Below the pieces are notes generated by a model that was given only the letters and a program-made list of their open reading frames with translations, did no database searches and had not been told where the DNA came from. A DNA stretch of 64,000 nt from Rahnella ecdela (lineage in GTDB: Bacteria; Pseudomonadota; Gammaproteobacteria; Enterobacterales; Enterobacteriaceae): NCBI RefSeq assembly GCF_019049625.1, contig NZ_JAFMOY010000133.1, forward strand, positions 1 through 64,000, in the 5' to 3' direction. Position 1 is the first letter of the stretch. Each line of letters opens with the position of its first letter. Of this stretch, positions 28,831-38,454 are shown one piece after another. The translations under genes and the position numbers were made by a program.

Positions 28831-29867
28831 TCCGAGTTTATCCGGAACAACTTGCCGCGCAGCTCCGTGAGGGGCTGCGCGCTTGTTATGTGTTATGTGG
28901 CAACGATCCCTTGCTGCTGCAGGAAAGTCAGGACAGCATCCGTAAAGCGGCACAGCTGGCTGATTTCCAGGAGCATTACACTTTTATCATTGATAACCAT
29001 ACGGAATGGGAGTCAATCTTCAGCATCTGTCAGGCACTCAGTCTTTTCGCCAGCCGTCAGACTCTGATGCTTATCCTGCCCGAAAATGGCCCGACAGCGC
29101 CGGTAGCTGAACAACTTCTTAAGCTGACGACGTTGTTGCATGATGACATTCTGCTGTTGTTACGTGGAACAAAGCTGACCAAAGCCCAGGAAAACAGCGC
29201 GTGGTTTAAAGCGCTGAGTGAGAAAGGTGTTTTTGTCAGTTGTCAGACTCCCGAACAGGCTCAGTTGCCGCGCTGGGTTTCGCGTCGTGCAAAAGAATTA
29301 TCCCTTGAGCTTGATGAACCCGCCAATCAACTGTTGTGCTATTGCTATGAAGGCAATCTGCTGGCGTTAGCGCAATCTCTGGAACGCCTCTCCCTGCTCT
29401 ATCCGGATGGCAAACTCACGCTGCCACGTGTCGAAGAAGCCGTGAATGATGCCGCGCACTTTACGCCATATCACTGGCTGGATGCCCTGCTTGCGGGTAA
29501 AAGTAAACGCGCCTGGCACATTTTGCGTCAGCTGCAACAGGAAGACAGCGAGCCGGTCATTTTACTGCGCACCGTGCAGCGCGAACTTCTGATGTTGCTG
29601 AATCTGAAACGCAAAATGGATACCGCACCGCTTCGCACTTTGTTTGATCAGCAAAAAGTCTGGCAGAACCGCCGGGCACTGGTAACGCAGGCACTGCAAC
29701 GGCTATCCCTTGAGCAACTTTCTCTGGGCGTGCGTTTGCTGACTCAGATGGAAATTACGCTCAAACAAGATTACGGTCAGTCAGTCTGGGCGGAGCTGGA
29801 AAGCCTCTCCATGCTATTATGTGGAAAACCATTACCCACTCAGTTCGCTGGTTTGGGTTCGTATTGA
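28827..29867 (+). CDS. holA: DNA polymerase III delta subunit
   Basis: Delta opens the beta sliding clamp as part of the clamp loader. It has 346 residues (E. coli 343). The N-terminal clamp-binding region ([13 protein letters not shown]... [15 protein letters not shown]) matches the family. The middle is a degenerate AAA+ module without a P-loop, as expected for delta. The end is a helical collar domain ([20 protein letters not shown]). The start overlaps the lptE stop, indicating coupling, and nadD follows after 14 bases. Confidence 0.95.
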   Translation: MIRVYPEQLAAQLREGLRACYVLCGNDPLLLQESQDSIRKAAQLADFQEHYTFIIDNHTEWESIFSICQALSLFASRQTLMLILPENGPTAPVAEQLLKLTTLLHDDILLLLRGTKLTKAQENSAWFKALSEKGVFVSCQTPEQAQLPRWVSRRAKELSLELDEPANQLLCYCYEGNLLALAQSLERLSLLYPDGKLTLPRVEEAVNDAAHFTPYHWLDALLAGKSKRAWHILRQLQQEDSEPVILLRTVQRELLMLLNLKRKMDTAPLRTLFDQQKVWQNRRALVTQALQRLSLEQLSLGVRLLTQMEITLKQDYGQSVWAELESLSMLLCGKPLPTQFAGLGSY

Positions 29868-29881
29868 AGTCAGGTATCTGT

Positions 29882-30562
29882 ATGCCGCGTAACGCCTCTC
29901 TTACTTCATCCTCCGGCTCTGCACAGTTGCTGGCTTTTTTTGGCGGAACGTTTGATCCAATCCATTACGGTCATCTGAAACCGGTGGCCAGTCTGGCGAA
30001 AATCGCCGGGTTTGATCAGGTCATCCTGTTGCCCAATAATGTCCCGCCGCATCGTCCGCAGCCCGAAGCCAGTGCGCAACAGCGTCTGGAAATGGTGAAA
30101 CTTGCGGTCGCCGCTGAACCATTGTTTTCTGTTGATCCACGCGAACTGACGGTGGACACGCCCTCCTACACCATTGAGACACTTGCAACGTTACGTAAAG
30201 AACATGGCGATGATTGCCCGCTGGCGTTTATCATTGGTCAGGATTCATTGCTGACGTTGCACAAATGGCACCGCTGGGAGTCACTGCTGAATTTTTGCCA
30301 TTTAGTGGTGATGGCGCGACCGGGCTACAAAGAGCAACTCGATACGCCAGAATTGCAGAATTGGTATGACGCCCATAGAGTGACTGACGCTGAAAAGCTC
30401 AAACAGAATTCATGCGGATTCATTTATCAGGCCGATACGCCACTGCTGGATATTTCAGCGACTGAAATCCGTCAGCGGCGCCATGCGGGACTTGATTGCT
30501 CAGATTTACTGCCAGGTGCTGTTGAGCACTATATAGAATCGCAGGGCTTGTACCGCCAGTAG
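29882..30562 (+). CDS. nadD: Nicotinate-mononucleotide adenylyltransferase NadD
   Basis: This enzyme adenylates nicotinate mononucleotide to deamido-NAD, a shared step of NAD synthesis. It has 226 residues (E. coli 213). The nucleotidyltransferase signature [12 protein letters not shown] (with HxGH) begins at residue 20, and FIIGQDSL and the ISATEIR motif that closes the ATP site follow. The start at 29882 gives a 13-residue Ser-rich extension ([13 protein letters not shown]) not found in E. coli. A start further upstream would lie inside holA. In E. coli the next gene is cobC, which is absent here. Confidence 0.94.
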   Translation: MPRNASLTSSSGSAQLLAFFGGTFDPIHYGHLKPVASLAKIAGFDQVILLPNNVPPHRPQPEASAQQRLEMVKLAVAAEPLFSVDPRELTVDTPSYTIETLATLRKEHGDDCPLAFIIGQDSLLTLHKWHRWESLLNFCHLVVMARPGYKEQLDTPELQNWYDAHRVTDAEKLKQNSCGFIYQADTPLLDISATEIRQRRHAGLDCSDLLPGAVEHYIESQGLYRQ

Positions 30563-30570
30563 CGAACGCG

Positions 30571-30579
30571 TGCTATACT
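30571..30579 (+). promoter_or_regulatory. Probable extended -10 promoter for rsfS-rlmH
   Basis: TGCTATACT (TG plus TATACT at 30574-30579) is an extended -10 element about 190 bases upstream of rsfS. No good -35 accompanies it. The leader between it and rsfS has no recognised feature. Confidence 0.4.
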
Positions 30580-30768
30580 GCGCCGCTTAATTTCGGCTCT
30601 CGATAACGCTGCGTCACTGACCAATACAATGTATTGATTGTTAAACGTTTTAAGCTGTTTTCCTGATAACCGCTATGTTTATCCATCATGAGACTGACTC
30701 TCGCTTCGGTGCCGCACCGGCGAACGTCTTGTGGTGTCAATTGTTTCAAACATCCCCAGGGGGAACCT

Positions 30769-31086
30769 TTGCAAGGTAAAGCGCTCCAAGATTTTGTTGT
30801 CGATAAAGTCGACGACCTGAAAGCACAAGACATCATCGCCATTGATGTTAAAGGTAAATCAAGCATCACTGACTGCATGATTATTTGTACCGGTACATCC
30901 AGCCGCCATGTTATGTCCATCGCCGGACATCTGGTTGAAGAAATTAAAGCCGTCGGCCTTGATGCGATGGGCGTGAAAGGCATTAACGAAGCTGACTGGG
31001 TCGTTGTCGATCTGGGCGAAGTCATCGTTCACGTTATGCAGGAAGAAAGCCGCCAGTTGTATGAGCTTGAGAAACTCTGGGGCTGA
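30769..31086 (+). CDS. rsfS: Ribosomal silencing factor RsfS
   Basis: RsfS binds ribosomal protein uL14 and blocks joining of the subunits when nutrients are short. The product has 105 residues, identical in length to E. coli RsfS, and has the conserved [22 protein letters not shown] and ADWVVVDLG-like ([15 protein letters not shown]) segments. The start is a TTG at 30769, with AGGGGG eight bases upstream, giving [11 protein letters not shown]. The longer ATG frame from 30688 would add 27 residues unlike the family. rlmH follows after 3 bases. Confidence 0.93.
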   Translation: MQGKALQDFVVDKVDDLKAQDIIAIDVKGKSSITDCMIICTGTSSRHVMSIAGHLVEEIKAVGLDAMGVKGINEADWVVVDLGEVIVHVMQEESRQLYELEKLWG

Positions 31087-31089
31087 TGC

Positions 31090-31560
31090 GTGAAGCTGCA
31101 ACTTGTCGCCGTCGGCACTAAAATGCCCGACTGGGTACAAACTGGCTTTAATGATTATCTGCACCGCTTCCCTAAGGACATGCCGTTTGAACTGACTGAG
31201 GTTCCGGCAGGGAAGCGCGGTAAGAACGCAGATATCAAACGCATTCTTGAGAAAGAAGGCGAGCTGATGCTGGCCGCTGTCGGAAAAGGGAATCGCATCG
31301 TGACGCTGGATATTCCAGGGACACCGTGGGAAACCCCGCAACTGGCACAACAACTGGAACGCTGGAAACAGGACGGACGAAATGTCAGCCTGCTGATCGG
31401 CGGTCCGGAAGGATTAGCTCCGGCCTGCAAGGCTGCGGCGGAACAGAGCTGGTCGCTCTCTCCGTTGACACTTCCTCACCCGCTGGTTCGGGTTCTGGTC
31501 GCGGAAAGTCTTTACCGTGCCTGGAGTATTACCACTAATCATCCATACCACCGCGAATAA
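31090..31560 (+). CDS. rlmH: 23S rRNA (pseudouridine-1915-N3)-methyltransferase RlmH
   Basis: This SPOUT-class methyltransferase modifies pseudouridine 1915 in helix 69 of 23S rRNA on the 70S ribosome. It has 156 residues (E. coli 155). The knotted C-terminal part is visible as [11 protein letters not shown] followed by [24 protein letters not shown] and the invariant ending NHPYHRE. The start is a GTG at 31090, three bases after the rsfS stop. Both genes act on the large subunit, consistent with co-expression. Confidence 0.95.
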   Translation: MKLQLVAVGTKMPDWVQTGFNDYLHRFPKDMPFELTEVPAGKRGKNADIKRILEKEGELMLAAVGKGNRIVTLDIPGTPWETPQLAQQLERWKQDGRNVSLLIGGPEGLAPACKAAAEQSWSLSPLTLPHPLVRVLVAESLYRAWSITTNHPYHRE

Positions 31561-31598
31561 CGGGTGGTGAATGTCAGCAACATGAATTAAGTAGTGGG

Positions 31599-33503
31599 AT
31601 GAAAATAGATCGTAACCCTTTTCGCGACTATACGGCTGAATCAGCCCTCTTTGTGCGCCGTGCACTGGTGGCGTTCATCGGCATTCTGCTACTTAGCGGT
31701 GTCCTGGCCTTCAATCTCTATAACCTGCAAATTGTCCGGTTTCAGGATTACCAAACCCGTTCTAATGATAACCGCATTAAGCTGGTGCCGATTGCGCCAA
31801 GCCGCGGCATTATCTATGACCGTAACGGCACCCCGCTGGCGCTGAACCGGACTATTTATCAGCTGGAACTGGTGCCGGAAAAGGTCGACGATTTGCAGGC
31901 TACACTCGATGGCCTCAGGCCGATTGTTGATCTCACCGATGATGATATCGACAATTTCAAAAAAGAACGTCAGCGCTCGCGGCGTTTTACTTCTATCGCG
32001 GTGAAAACGGCTCTGACCGAAGTTCAGGTTGCGCGTTTCTCCGTGAACCAGTTTCATTTCCCCGGCGTTGAAGTCAAAGGCTATCAGCGTCGCTATTATC
32101 CTTACGGTTCCGCACTGACGCACGTGATCGGCTATGTGTCGAAAATTAACGACCGCGACGTGGAACGTCTGGATAAAGACGGCATTCTCGCCAACTACGC
32201 GGCGACGCACGACATCGGTAAGCTTGGCATTGAGCGTTATTACGAAGAGACCCTGCACGGTAAAACCGGTTACGAAGAGGTTGAAGTTAATAACCGTGGC
32301 CGCGTTATACGTCAGCTTCATGAAGAACCGCCTCAGGCCGGGAAAGATATTTATCTGACCATCGACCTGCCGTTGCAGCAATATATTGAAGTGCTGCTGA
32401 CCGGCAGTCGCGCCGCCGTAGTCGTCACTGACCCGCGTGATGGTGCTATCCGCGCGCTGGTGTCTAACCCAAGTTATGATCCCAACTTATTTGTCGACGG
32501 CATCTCGAGCAAAGATTACAGCACATTACTCAATGATCCGAACAAGCCGCTGATTAACCGTACCACGCAGGGTGTTTATCCGCCGGCCTCGACCGTAAAA
32601 CCGTACATTTCAGTATCAGCACTGACCTCTGGCGTGATCACTAAAAACACGTCGCTGTTCGATCCGGGCTGGTGGCAGTTGCCGGGCTCAGACAAGCGTT
32701 ATCGTGACTGGAAACACTGGGGTCATGGTCGTCTGAACGTCACCAAAGCACTTGAGGAATCGGCTGATACCTTCTTCTATCAGGTGGCTTATGATATGGG
32801 GATCGACCGTCTTTCCGAGTGGATGGGCAAATTTGGGTACGGGCATTACAGCGGCATCGATTTATCGGAAGAACGTAGCGGTAATATGCCAAACCGTGAC
32901 TGGAAGTTTAAGCGCTTCAAGAAACCGTGGTATCAGGGTGACACCATTCCGGTAGGTATCGGTCAGGGTTACTGGACCGCTACGCCAATACAAATCATGA
33001 AAGCCATGACCACGCTGATTAACGACGGTGATGTCAAAACGCCGCATTTGCTGCTGAGTACCAAAGTGGAGGGCCAGCAGGTGCCGTATAAACAGCAGGA
33101 AACCACCCAAATTGGTGATATCCATTCCGGCTACTGGGAAATCGCCAAAGACGGAATGTACGGCGTAGCTAACCGTCCGAACGGGACAGCGCGCAAATAT
33201 TTTGCTGATGCGCCTTACAAAGCGGCGGCTAAATCCGGGACAGCACAAGTTTACGGTTTGAAAGCCAATGAAATCTATAATGCGCATAAAATCGCTGAGC
33301 ATCTGCGTGACCATAAGCTGATGACCTCTTTTGCACCGTATGACAAACCGACCGTGGCCGTGGCCGTAGTGCTGGAAAACGGTGGTGCAGGTCCGGCAGT
33401 GGGCACAATTTCCCGCCAGATACTCGACCATATTTTATTGGGCGACAATACGACACAATTACCGGCTGACGCGCCAGCGCCGCCGGGAACCGAAGGTGAT
33501 TAA
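31599..33503 (+). CDS. mrdA: Penicillin-binding protein 2 (elongasome transpeptidase)
   Basis: PBP2 is the transpeptidase of the rod complex that cross-links side-wall peptidoglycan. It has 634 residues (E. coli 633). One membrane helix lies at about 22-42, followed by the dimerisation/pedestal domain and the transpeptidase domain. The catalytic serine is Ser331 in the SxxK box STVK, with SAD (ESADTF) and KSGTA as the other active-site motifs. The residue before the serine is alanine (PPAST) where E. coli has glycine (PPGST). mrdB starts 6 bases after its stop, as in other enterics. Confidence 0.96.
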   Translation: MKIDRNPFRDYTAESALFVRRALVAFIGILLLSGVLAFNLYNLQIVRFQDYQTRSNDNRIKLVPIAPSRGIIYDRNGTPLALNRTIYQLELVPEKVDDLQATLDGLRPIVDLTDDDIDNFKKERQRSRRFTSIAVKTALTEVQVARFSVNQFHFPGVEVKGYQRRYYPYGSALTHVIGYVSKINDRDVERLDKDGILANYAATHDIGKLGIERYYEETLHGKTGYEEVEVNNRGRVIRQLHEEPPQAGKDIYLTIDLPLQQYIEVLLTGSRAAVVVTDPRDGAIRALVSNPSYDPNLFVDGISSKDYSTLLNDPNKPLINRTTQGVYPPASTVKPYISVSALTSGVITKNTSLFDPGWWQLPGSDKRYRDWKHWGHGRLNVTKALEESADTFFYQVAYDMGIDRLSEWMGKFGYGHYSGIDLSEERSGNMPNRDWKFKRFKKPWYQGDTIPVGIGQGYWTATPIQIMKAMTTLINDGDVKTPHLLLSTKVEGQQVPYKQQETTQIGDIHSGYWEIAKDGMYGVANRPNGTARKYFADAPYKAAAKSGTAQVYGLKANEIYNAHKIAEHLRDHKLMTSFAPYDKPTVAVAVVLENGGAGPAVGTISRQILDHILLGDNTTQLPADAPAPPGTEGD

Positions 33504-33509
33504 CCGTCA

Positions 33510-34622
33510 ATGACTGAGAACCAACAGAAAAGATCATTGTGGTCGAAAATGCATATCGACCTGACAATGTTGCTGATCGTACTGGCGCTGCTGACTTACA
33601 GTGCGTTTGTCATGTGGAGCGCCAGCGGTCAGGACATGGGCATGATGGAACGTAAAATCGGGCAGATCCTGATGGGCCTGGTGATCATGCTGGTCATGGC
33701 GCAAATCCCGCCGCGCGTTTATGAAAGCTGGGCGCCCTATCTCTATATCTTCTGCGTATTCCTGTTAGTGCTGGTGGACGCCTTCGGCAGTATCAGTAAA
33801 GGGGCACAACGCTGGCTGGATCTGGGAATTATCAAATTCCAGCCATCGGAGCTGGCGAAAATCGCCGTGCCTTTGATGGTCGCGCGCTTTATCAACCGCG
33901 ACGTCTGTCCTCCATCACTGAAAAATACCGCCATCGCACTGGCGCTGATCTTCATCCCTACCCTGCTGGTGGCCGCACAGCCCGATCTGGGCACCTCGAT
34001 TCTGATTGCCGCTTCTGGTCTGTTTGTTCTGTTCCTGTCCGGCATGAGCTGGAAACTGATCGCCGTTGCCGCCATTCTTGTTGCGGCGTTTATCCCGATT
34101 TTGTGGTTCTTCCTGATGCACGATTATCAGCGCGACCGCGTGATGATGCTGCTGGATCCCGAAAGCGATCCGCTTGGGGCGGGCTATCATATTATTCAGT
34201 CGAAAATCGCCATCGGTTCGGGCGGACTTTCCGGCAAAGGCTGGCTGCACGGTACGCAGTCACAGCTGGAATTCCTGCCTGAACGACACACCGACTTTAT
34301 CTTTGCTGTACTGGCTGAAGAACTGGGTCTGATTGGCGTGCTGGTGCTGCTGGGGCTGTACCTGTGCCTCATCATGCGCGGACTGGTGATTGCCGCCAAT
34401 GCCCAAACCACTTTCGGTCGCGTCATGTCCGGCGGACTGATGCTGATCCTGTTCGTTTATGTCTTTGTTAACATCGGCATGGTCAGTGGCATTGTCCCGG
34501 TAGTTGGGGTACCTTTGCCTCTGGTCAGCTATGGCGGGTCAGCACTCATCGTGCTAATGGCAGGGTTTGGTATCGTCATGTCGATACATACTCATCGAAA
34601 AATGTTGTCAAAAAATTTATAG
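33510..34622 (+). CDS. mrdB: Rod-shape SEDS glycosyltransferase RodA
   Basis: RodA polymerises glycan strands in partnership with PBP2. It has 370 residues, equal to E. coli. About ten hydrophobic helices are visible. SEDS landmarks include [10 protein letters not shown], the long periplasmic loop with [12 protein letters not shown] and [19 protein letters not shown], and the closing [17 protein letters not shown]. The ATG at 33510 lies 6 bases after mrdA, and rlpA follows after 9 bases, giving an mrdA-mrdB-rlpA unit. Confidence 0.96.
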   Translation: MTENQQKRSLWSKMHIDLTMLLIVLALLTYSAFVMWSASGQDMGMMERKIGQILMGLVIMLVMAQIPPRVYESWAPYLYIFCVFLLVLVDAFGSISKGAQRWLDLGIIKFQPSELAKIAVPLMVARFINRDVCPPSLKNTAIALALIFIPTLLVAAQPDLGTSILIAASGLFVLFLSGMSWKLIAVAAILVAAFIPILWFFLMHDYQRDRVMMLLDPESDPLGAGYHIIQSKIAIGSGGLSGKGWLHGTQSQLEFLPERHTDFIFAVLAEELGLIGVLVLLGLYLCLIMRGLVIAANAQTTFGRVMSGGLMLILFVYVFVNIGMVSGIVPVVGVPLPLVSYGGSALIVLMAGFGIVMSIHTHRKMLSKNL

Positions 34623-34631
34623 AGGTGAGCA

Positions 34632-35780
34632 ATGCGTAAGGAGTGGCTTGGAGCTGTCATTATCGGTTTGCTGTTAAGTGGTTGTGCCACTGACGATACC
34701 CAGCAACAACAACCGGCACCGCAACAAGCCTACAACGGCCCTGTGGTGGAAATCGGCGGGGCTGATCCGCGTTACGAACCTTATAATCAGGGCACGATGC
34801 AGGATTATACCGTTAACGGTAAAACCTATAAGATTATCAAAGACCCGTCCAATTTTTCTCAGGTCGGCCAGGCTGCCTGGTATGGCCAGGAAAATGGCGG
34901 CAATATGACCGCTATCGGTGAAGAATTCGACCCGACCGCCATGACTGCCGCACACCCGACGTTACCTATTCCAAGCTATGTTCGCGTCACGAATATGGCA
35001 ACTGGCCGTATGCTGGTCGTGCGTGTTAACGACCGTGGCCCTTATGTGCCGGGCAAAATCATTGACCTGTCTCAGGCTGCAGCAGATCGTCTGAACCTGA
35101 CCAACAGCACCAAAGTCCGTATCGATTTCATTAACGTGGCACCCGATGGCACCCTGTCTGGCCCCGGTACGATTGGTACGACTGTCGCTAAACAATCTTA
35201 CGCCCTGCCGTCACGTCCGAGTTTAGGTGCCAGCAGCATGGGTACGCCGACGCTGAGCGCTCAGCCGGTCGATACGTCTGATGTGCGTCCGATCAGCAAC
35301 AGCACCCTGAGCAATCCGAATGCTGCGCCATTAACCAATGACGAAGATAACACCGGCACAGTCGCCTCAGCACCCGCGTCGACCACCCAGTCGGGTAACA
35401 GTGGCGGCGGGTTTCTGAGCGCGCCAACGCCTCTGCGTCAGGGTGTGTTAGAAGGCAGTGAACCTGTCGCAGCACCAGTTGCTGTCGCCAGTGCCGCGCC
35501 GGTAGCCGCTGCTGCAGCCTCCGCAGCACCTGCTCATACCACTGCCGTTCCGTCTTCCGGCTATATGGTTCAGGTTGGCGCGCTGAGTAATCCTCAGAAC
35601 GCACAGTTGTGGCAAAAAAGCCTCAGCCAGCGTTTCTCTGTTCCGGGTAAAGTCCAGGCGAACGGCAGTACCTACCGCGTGCAGCTAGGCCCGTTCAGCA
35701 CCCGCCAGCAGGCCGAACAGCTGAAACAGCGACTTGCCAGCGAGGCCCAGCAGCAGTCTTTCGTCACTGCCAGTATGTAA
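34632..35780 (+). CDS. rlpA: Septal-ring lytic transglycosylase RlpA
   Basis: RlpA is an outer-membrane lipoprotein that binds and, in some species, cleaves glycan strands lacking stem peptides. It has 382 residues (E. coli 362). The lipobox LLSGC puts the lipidated Cys at residue 18. A double-psi beta-barrel domain follows at about 75-170, with WYGQENGG and VRVNDRGPYVPG containing the Asp used for catalysis in active homologues. An Ala/Pro/Ser/Thr-rich linker (about 185-300) leads to the C-terminal SPOR domain (about 305-380), which binds denuded glycans at the septum. Confidence 0.95.
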   Translation: MRKEWLGAVIIGLLLSGCATDDTQQQQPAPQQAYNGPVVEIGGADPRYEPYNQGTMQDYTVNGKTYKIIKDPSNFSQVGQAAWYGQENGGNMTAIGEEFDPTAMTAAHPTLPIPSYVRVTNMATGRMLVVRVNDRGPYVPGKIIDLSQAAADRLNLTNSTKVRIDFINVAPDGTLSGPGTIGTTVAKQSYALPSRPSLGASSMGTPTLSAQPVDTSDVRPISNSTLSNPNAAPLTNDEDNTGTVASAPASTTQSGNSGGGFLSAPTPLRQGVLEGSEPVAAPVAVASAAPVAAAAASAAPAHTTAVPSSGYMVQVGALSNPQNAQLWQKSLSQRFSVPGKVQANGSTYRVQLGPFSTRQQAEQLKQRLASEAQQQSFVTASM

Positions 35781-35789
35781 TTTCGAAAT

Positions 35790-35807
35790 ACGGGGCTACG
35801 GCCCCGT
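35790..35807 (+). terminator. Hairpin after rlpA
   Basis: The stem ACGGGG (35790-35795) pairs with CCCCGT (35802-35807) and is followed by TCTTATAAG. The T-tract is poor. Two copies of the palindrome CTTATAAGT follow at 35809 and 35826, 17 bases apart, upstream of dacA, with no assigned role. Confidence 0.5.
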
Positions 35808-35937
35808 TCTTATAAGTACTATTAACTTATAAGTAAAAGTCAGTAAGCGCTGGTAATCGAAGATGTCTGACTTATGACTCTTCTGCTATAGTGGCGCACG
35901 TTTATCACTTACTCCCACGGATGTTGTTGTCCCGATC

Positions 35938-37146
35938 ATGAAACTTGTAAATACTTCACGTTTAGTCAAAAGCCTCGCATTTGGCACCGTAATCACTTTC
36001 AGTGCAGCGTCCGCCTATGCCGACGATGTTAATTTAAAAACAATGATCCCTGGCGTTCCGCAAATTGATGCTGAAGCCTATGTCCTGATCGACTACAACT
36101 CCGGTAAAGTTCTGGCAGAAATGAATGCCGACGCACGCCGCGACCCTGCCAGCCTGACAAAAATGATGACCAGTTATGTTATTGGTCAGTCCATCAAAGC
36201 TGGCAAAATCTCCCCGACGGATATCGTGACCGTCGGTCAGGACGCCTGGGCAACCGGTAATCCGGTGTTCAAAGGCTCTTCCCTGATGTTCTTAAAACCA
36301 GGCGATCGCGTGCCGGTTTCTGAGCTGAACCGCGGGATCATCCTGCAATCAGGTAACGACGCCTGTGTGGCGATGGCAGACCACGTTGCCGGCAGTCAGG
36401 ACGCTTTCGTCGCGATCATGAACAACTACGTGAACGCGCTGGGTCTGAAAAATACCCATTTCGGTACCGTGCATGGTCTTGATGCTGCGGGCCAGTACAG
36501 CTCCGCTCGCGATATGGCGCTGATTGGTCAGGCGCTGATACGTGATGTGCCGGAAGAATACGCCACCTACAAAGAGAAAGAATTCACCTTCAACAATATC
36601 CGCCAGATGAACCGTAATGGTTTGCTGTGGGATAACAGCCTGAACGTGGATGGCATTAAAACCGGTCATACGGATTCGGCAGGTTATAACCTGGTGGCTT
36701 CCGCGACTGAAGGCCAGATGCGTCTGATCTCTGCCGTCATGGGCGGTCATACTTACAAAGGCCGTGAAGTTGAAAGTAAAAAGCTGCTGACCTGGGGCTT
36801 CCGCTTCTTCGAAACCGTTTCTCCCCTGAAAGCCGGTAAAGAGTTTGCGTCTGAACCAGTCTGGTTTGGCGATACCGACCGTGTTGCGCTGGGTGTCGAG
36901 AAAGATGCTTACCTGACGATTCCACGTGGCCGCATGAAAGACCTGAAAGCCAGCTATGTGCTGAACACCCCTGAACTGCACGCTCCATTGCAGAAAAATC
37001 AGGTGGTCGGCTCAATCAACTTCCAGCTTGATGGCAAAACGATTGATGAGCGCCCTCTGGTGGTCATGAACGAAGTGAAAGAAGGCGGCTTCTTTGGTCG
37101 CATCGTGGATTACATCAAACTGATGTTCCACCACTGGTTCGGCTAA
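35938..37146 (+). CDS. dacA: D-alanyl-D-alanine carboxypeptidase PBP5
   Basis: PBP5 trims the terminal D-Ala from pentapeptides and so limits cross-linking and helps keep cell shape. It has 402 residues (E. coli 403). The signal peptide is cleaved after SAYA (residue 28). The catalytic SxxK is Ser72-Leu-Thr-Lys75, which is Ser44 in mature numbering as in E. coli. The SGN motif (LQSGNDAC) and KTG motif ([13 protein letters not shown]) follow. The C-terminal amphipathic helix ([18 protein letters not shown]) anchors it to the outer face of the inner membrane. Confidence 0.97.
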   Translation: MKLVNTSRLVKSLAFGTVITFSAASAYADDVNLKTMIPGVPQIDAEAYVLIDYNSGKVLAEMNADARRDPASLTKMMTSYVIGQSIKAGKISPTDIVTVGQDAWATGNPVFKGSSLMFLKPGDRVPVSELNRGIILQSGNDACVAMADHVAGSQDAFVAIMNNYVNALGLKNTHFGTVHGLDAAGQYSSARDMALIGQALIRDVPEEYATYKEKEFTFNNIRQMNRNGLLWDNSLNVDGIKTGHTDSAGYNLVASATEGQMRLISAVMGGHTYKGREVESKKLLTWGFRFFETVSPLKAGKEFASEPVWFGDTDRVALGVEKDAYLTIPRGRMKDLKASYVLNTPELHAPLQKNQVVGSINFQLDGKTIDERPLVVMNEVKEGGFFGRIVDYIKLMFHHWFG

Positions 37147-37200
37147 GTTGCTGCTTGAAAAAGTTTGCAACAATCCCCATATAACCGGTATAGATTATGG

Positions 37201-37218
37201 CTCCCGCTACGGCGGGAG
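37201..37218 (+). terminator. Hairpin after dacA
   Basis: The 7-bp stem CTCCCGC (37201-37207) pairs with GCGGGAG (37212-37218) and is followed by TTATACTTT. It probably ends dacA transcription, although the T-tract is interrupted. Confidence 0.55.
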
Positions 37219-37270
37219 TTATACTTTCAGAGACAAAACTTAATACGCTGTACAACACGCTGGAGTGCAC

Positions 37271-37534
37271 ATGAAAACCAAACTGAACGAACTGCTCGAA
37301 TTCCCTTGTCCCTTTACTTACAAAGTAATGGGCCTGGCACAACCCGAGTTGGTGGACCAGGTTGTGGAAGTCGTGCAACGCCATGCGCCTGGCGACTACA
37401 ATCCTCAGGTAAAACCGAGCAGTAAAGGGAATTACCACTCCGTTTCTATTACGATCACTGCCACCCACATCGATCAGGTCGAGACCTTATACGATGAGCT
37501 GGGCAATATCGAAATTGTCCGCATGGTGCTGTAA
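37271..37534 (+). CDS. ybeD: Small ACT-like protein YbeD (DUF493)
   Basis: This 87-residue protein is nearly identical to E. coli YbeD in length and sequence ([20 protein letters not shown]... IVRMVL). The fold is known to resemble the regulatory ACT-like domain of phosphoglycerate dehydrogenase. Its function is not settled, though it is always next to dacA and lipB and a role in lipoate metabolism has been suggested. I start at the ATG at 37271. An in-frame GTG six bases earlier sits inside the TGGAG ribosome site. Confidence 0.94.
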   Translation: MKTKLNELLEFPCPFTYKVMGLAQPELVDQVVEVVQRHAPGDYNPQVKPSSKGNYHSVSITITATHIDQVETLYDELGNIEIVRMVL

Positions 37535-37606
37535 GCCCTTTCTGACCGATACGCGCGGGAGCCAGTTTTCGCGCGTTTTCCCCTTCCCTGACTGACGATA
37601 ACTGCC

Positions 37607-38290
37607 GTGCAACCATATAACCCGCAAGAACGTATCGTACTGCGCCAGCTTGGCCTTCAGCCTTATGAACCGGTTTCTCTGGCCATGCATCATTTCACTG
37701 AACACCGCACCGCTGACTCGCTTGACGAGATCTGGCTGGTTCAGCATCCGCGCGTTTTTACGCAAGGTCAGGCAGGTAAAGCTGAGCATGTTCTGATGCC
37801 GGGCGATATTCCTGTTATCCAGAGCGATCGCGGTGGTCAGGTGACCTATCACGGTCCCGGTCAGCAGGTGATGTATGTCATGGTTGATCTCAAGCGCAAA
37901 AAACTCGGCGTCCGTCAGTTAGTCACGGCAATCGAACAAACTGTGGTAGATACCCTGGCGCATTTCTCTATCGACGCTTATCCGCGTGCCGACGCGCCGG
38001 GTGTGTACGTCGATGGCAAAAAGATTTGTTCGCTCGGGCTGCGCATCCGTAAAGGCTGCTCGTTACATGGTCTGGCGCTGAATATTGATATGGATCTGGA
38101 GCCTTTCCACCGTATTAATCCGTGTGGATATGCCGGTCTTGAAATGACTCAGGCCAGTCTGGAAAAGCCGGGATTAACGGTCGATCAGGTCATGCCCGTT
38201 CTGGTGAAATCTTTTAATCATCGCCTCGATTACCAGCAGGTGGATTATCTGCCGTGGCAAGCCGAACAATACGCGCCACCGGTGCTGTGA
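37607..38290 (+). CDS. lipB: Octanoyltransferase LipB
   Basis: LipB moves octanoate from acyl carrier protein to lipoyl domains, the first step of lipoate synthesis. It has 227 residues (E. coli 213). The nucleotide-independent ligase motif [15 protein letters not shown] is at about 76-90. The catalytic pair is Lys139 ([10 protein letters not shown]) and Cys173 (INPCGYAG). The start is a GTG at 37607 giving [21 protein letters not shown]. No ATG lies before the conserved [10 protein letters not shown]. LipA, the next enzyme, is encoded 1.4 kb downstream beyond the LysR gene, as in E. coli. Confidence 0.95.
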   Translation: MQPYNPQERIVLRQLGLQPYEPVSLAMHHFTEHRTADSLDEIWLVQHPRVFTQGQAGKAEHVLMPGDIPVIQSDRGGQVTYHGPGQQVMYVMVDLKRKKLGVRQLVTAIEQTVVDTLAHFSIDAYPRADAPGVYVDGKKICSLGLRIRKGCSLHGLALNIDMDLEPFHRINPCGYAGLEMTQASLEKPGLTVDQVMPVLVKSFNHRLDYQQVDYLPWQAEQYAPPVL

Positions 38291-38454
38291 TTGTCCTTCC
38301 AGTTCCCTGACACTGAATAACTTATTACAAGAGTTACGATTCATTTTAATTTAATATCACCACGCTACTTTTCAGCACCTCATCGCTTACGGATAAGCGC
38401 ACTCCCCGGCCCCTCACTTGCCGGGACAGTCTTCTACACTGTCAGGAATGTTAT

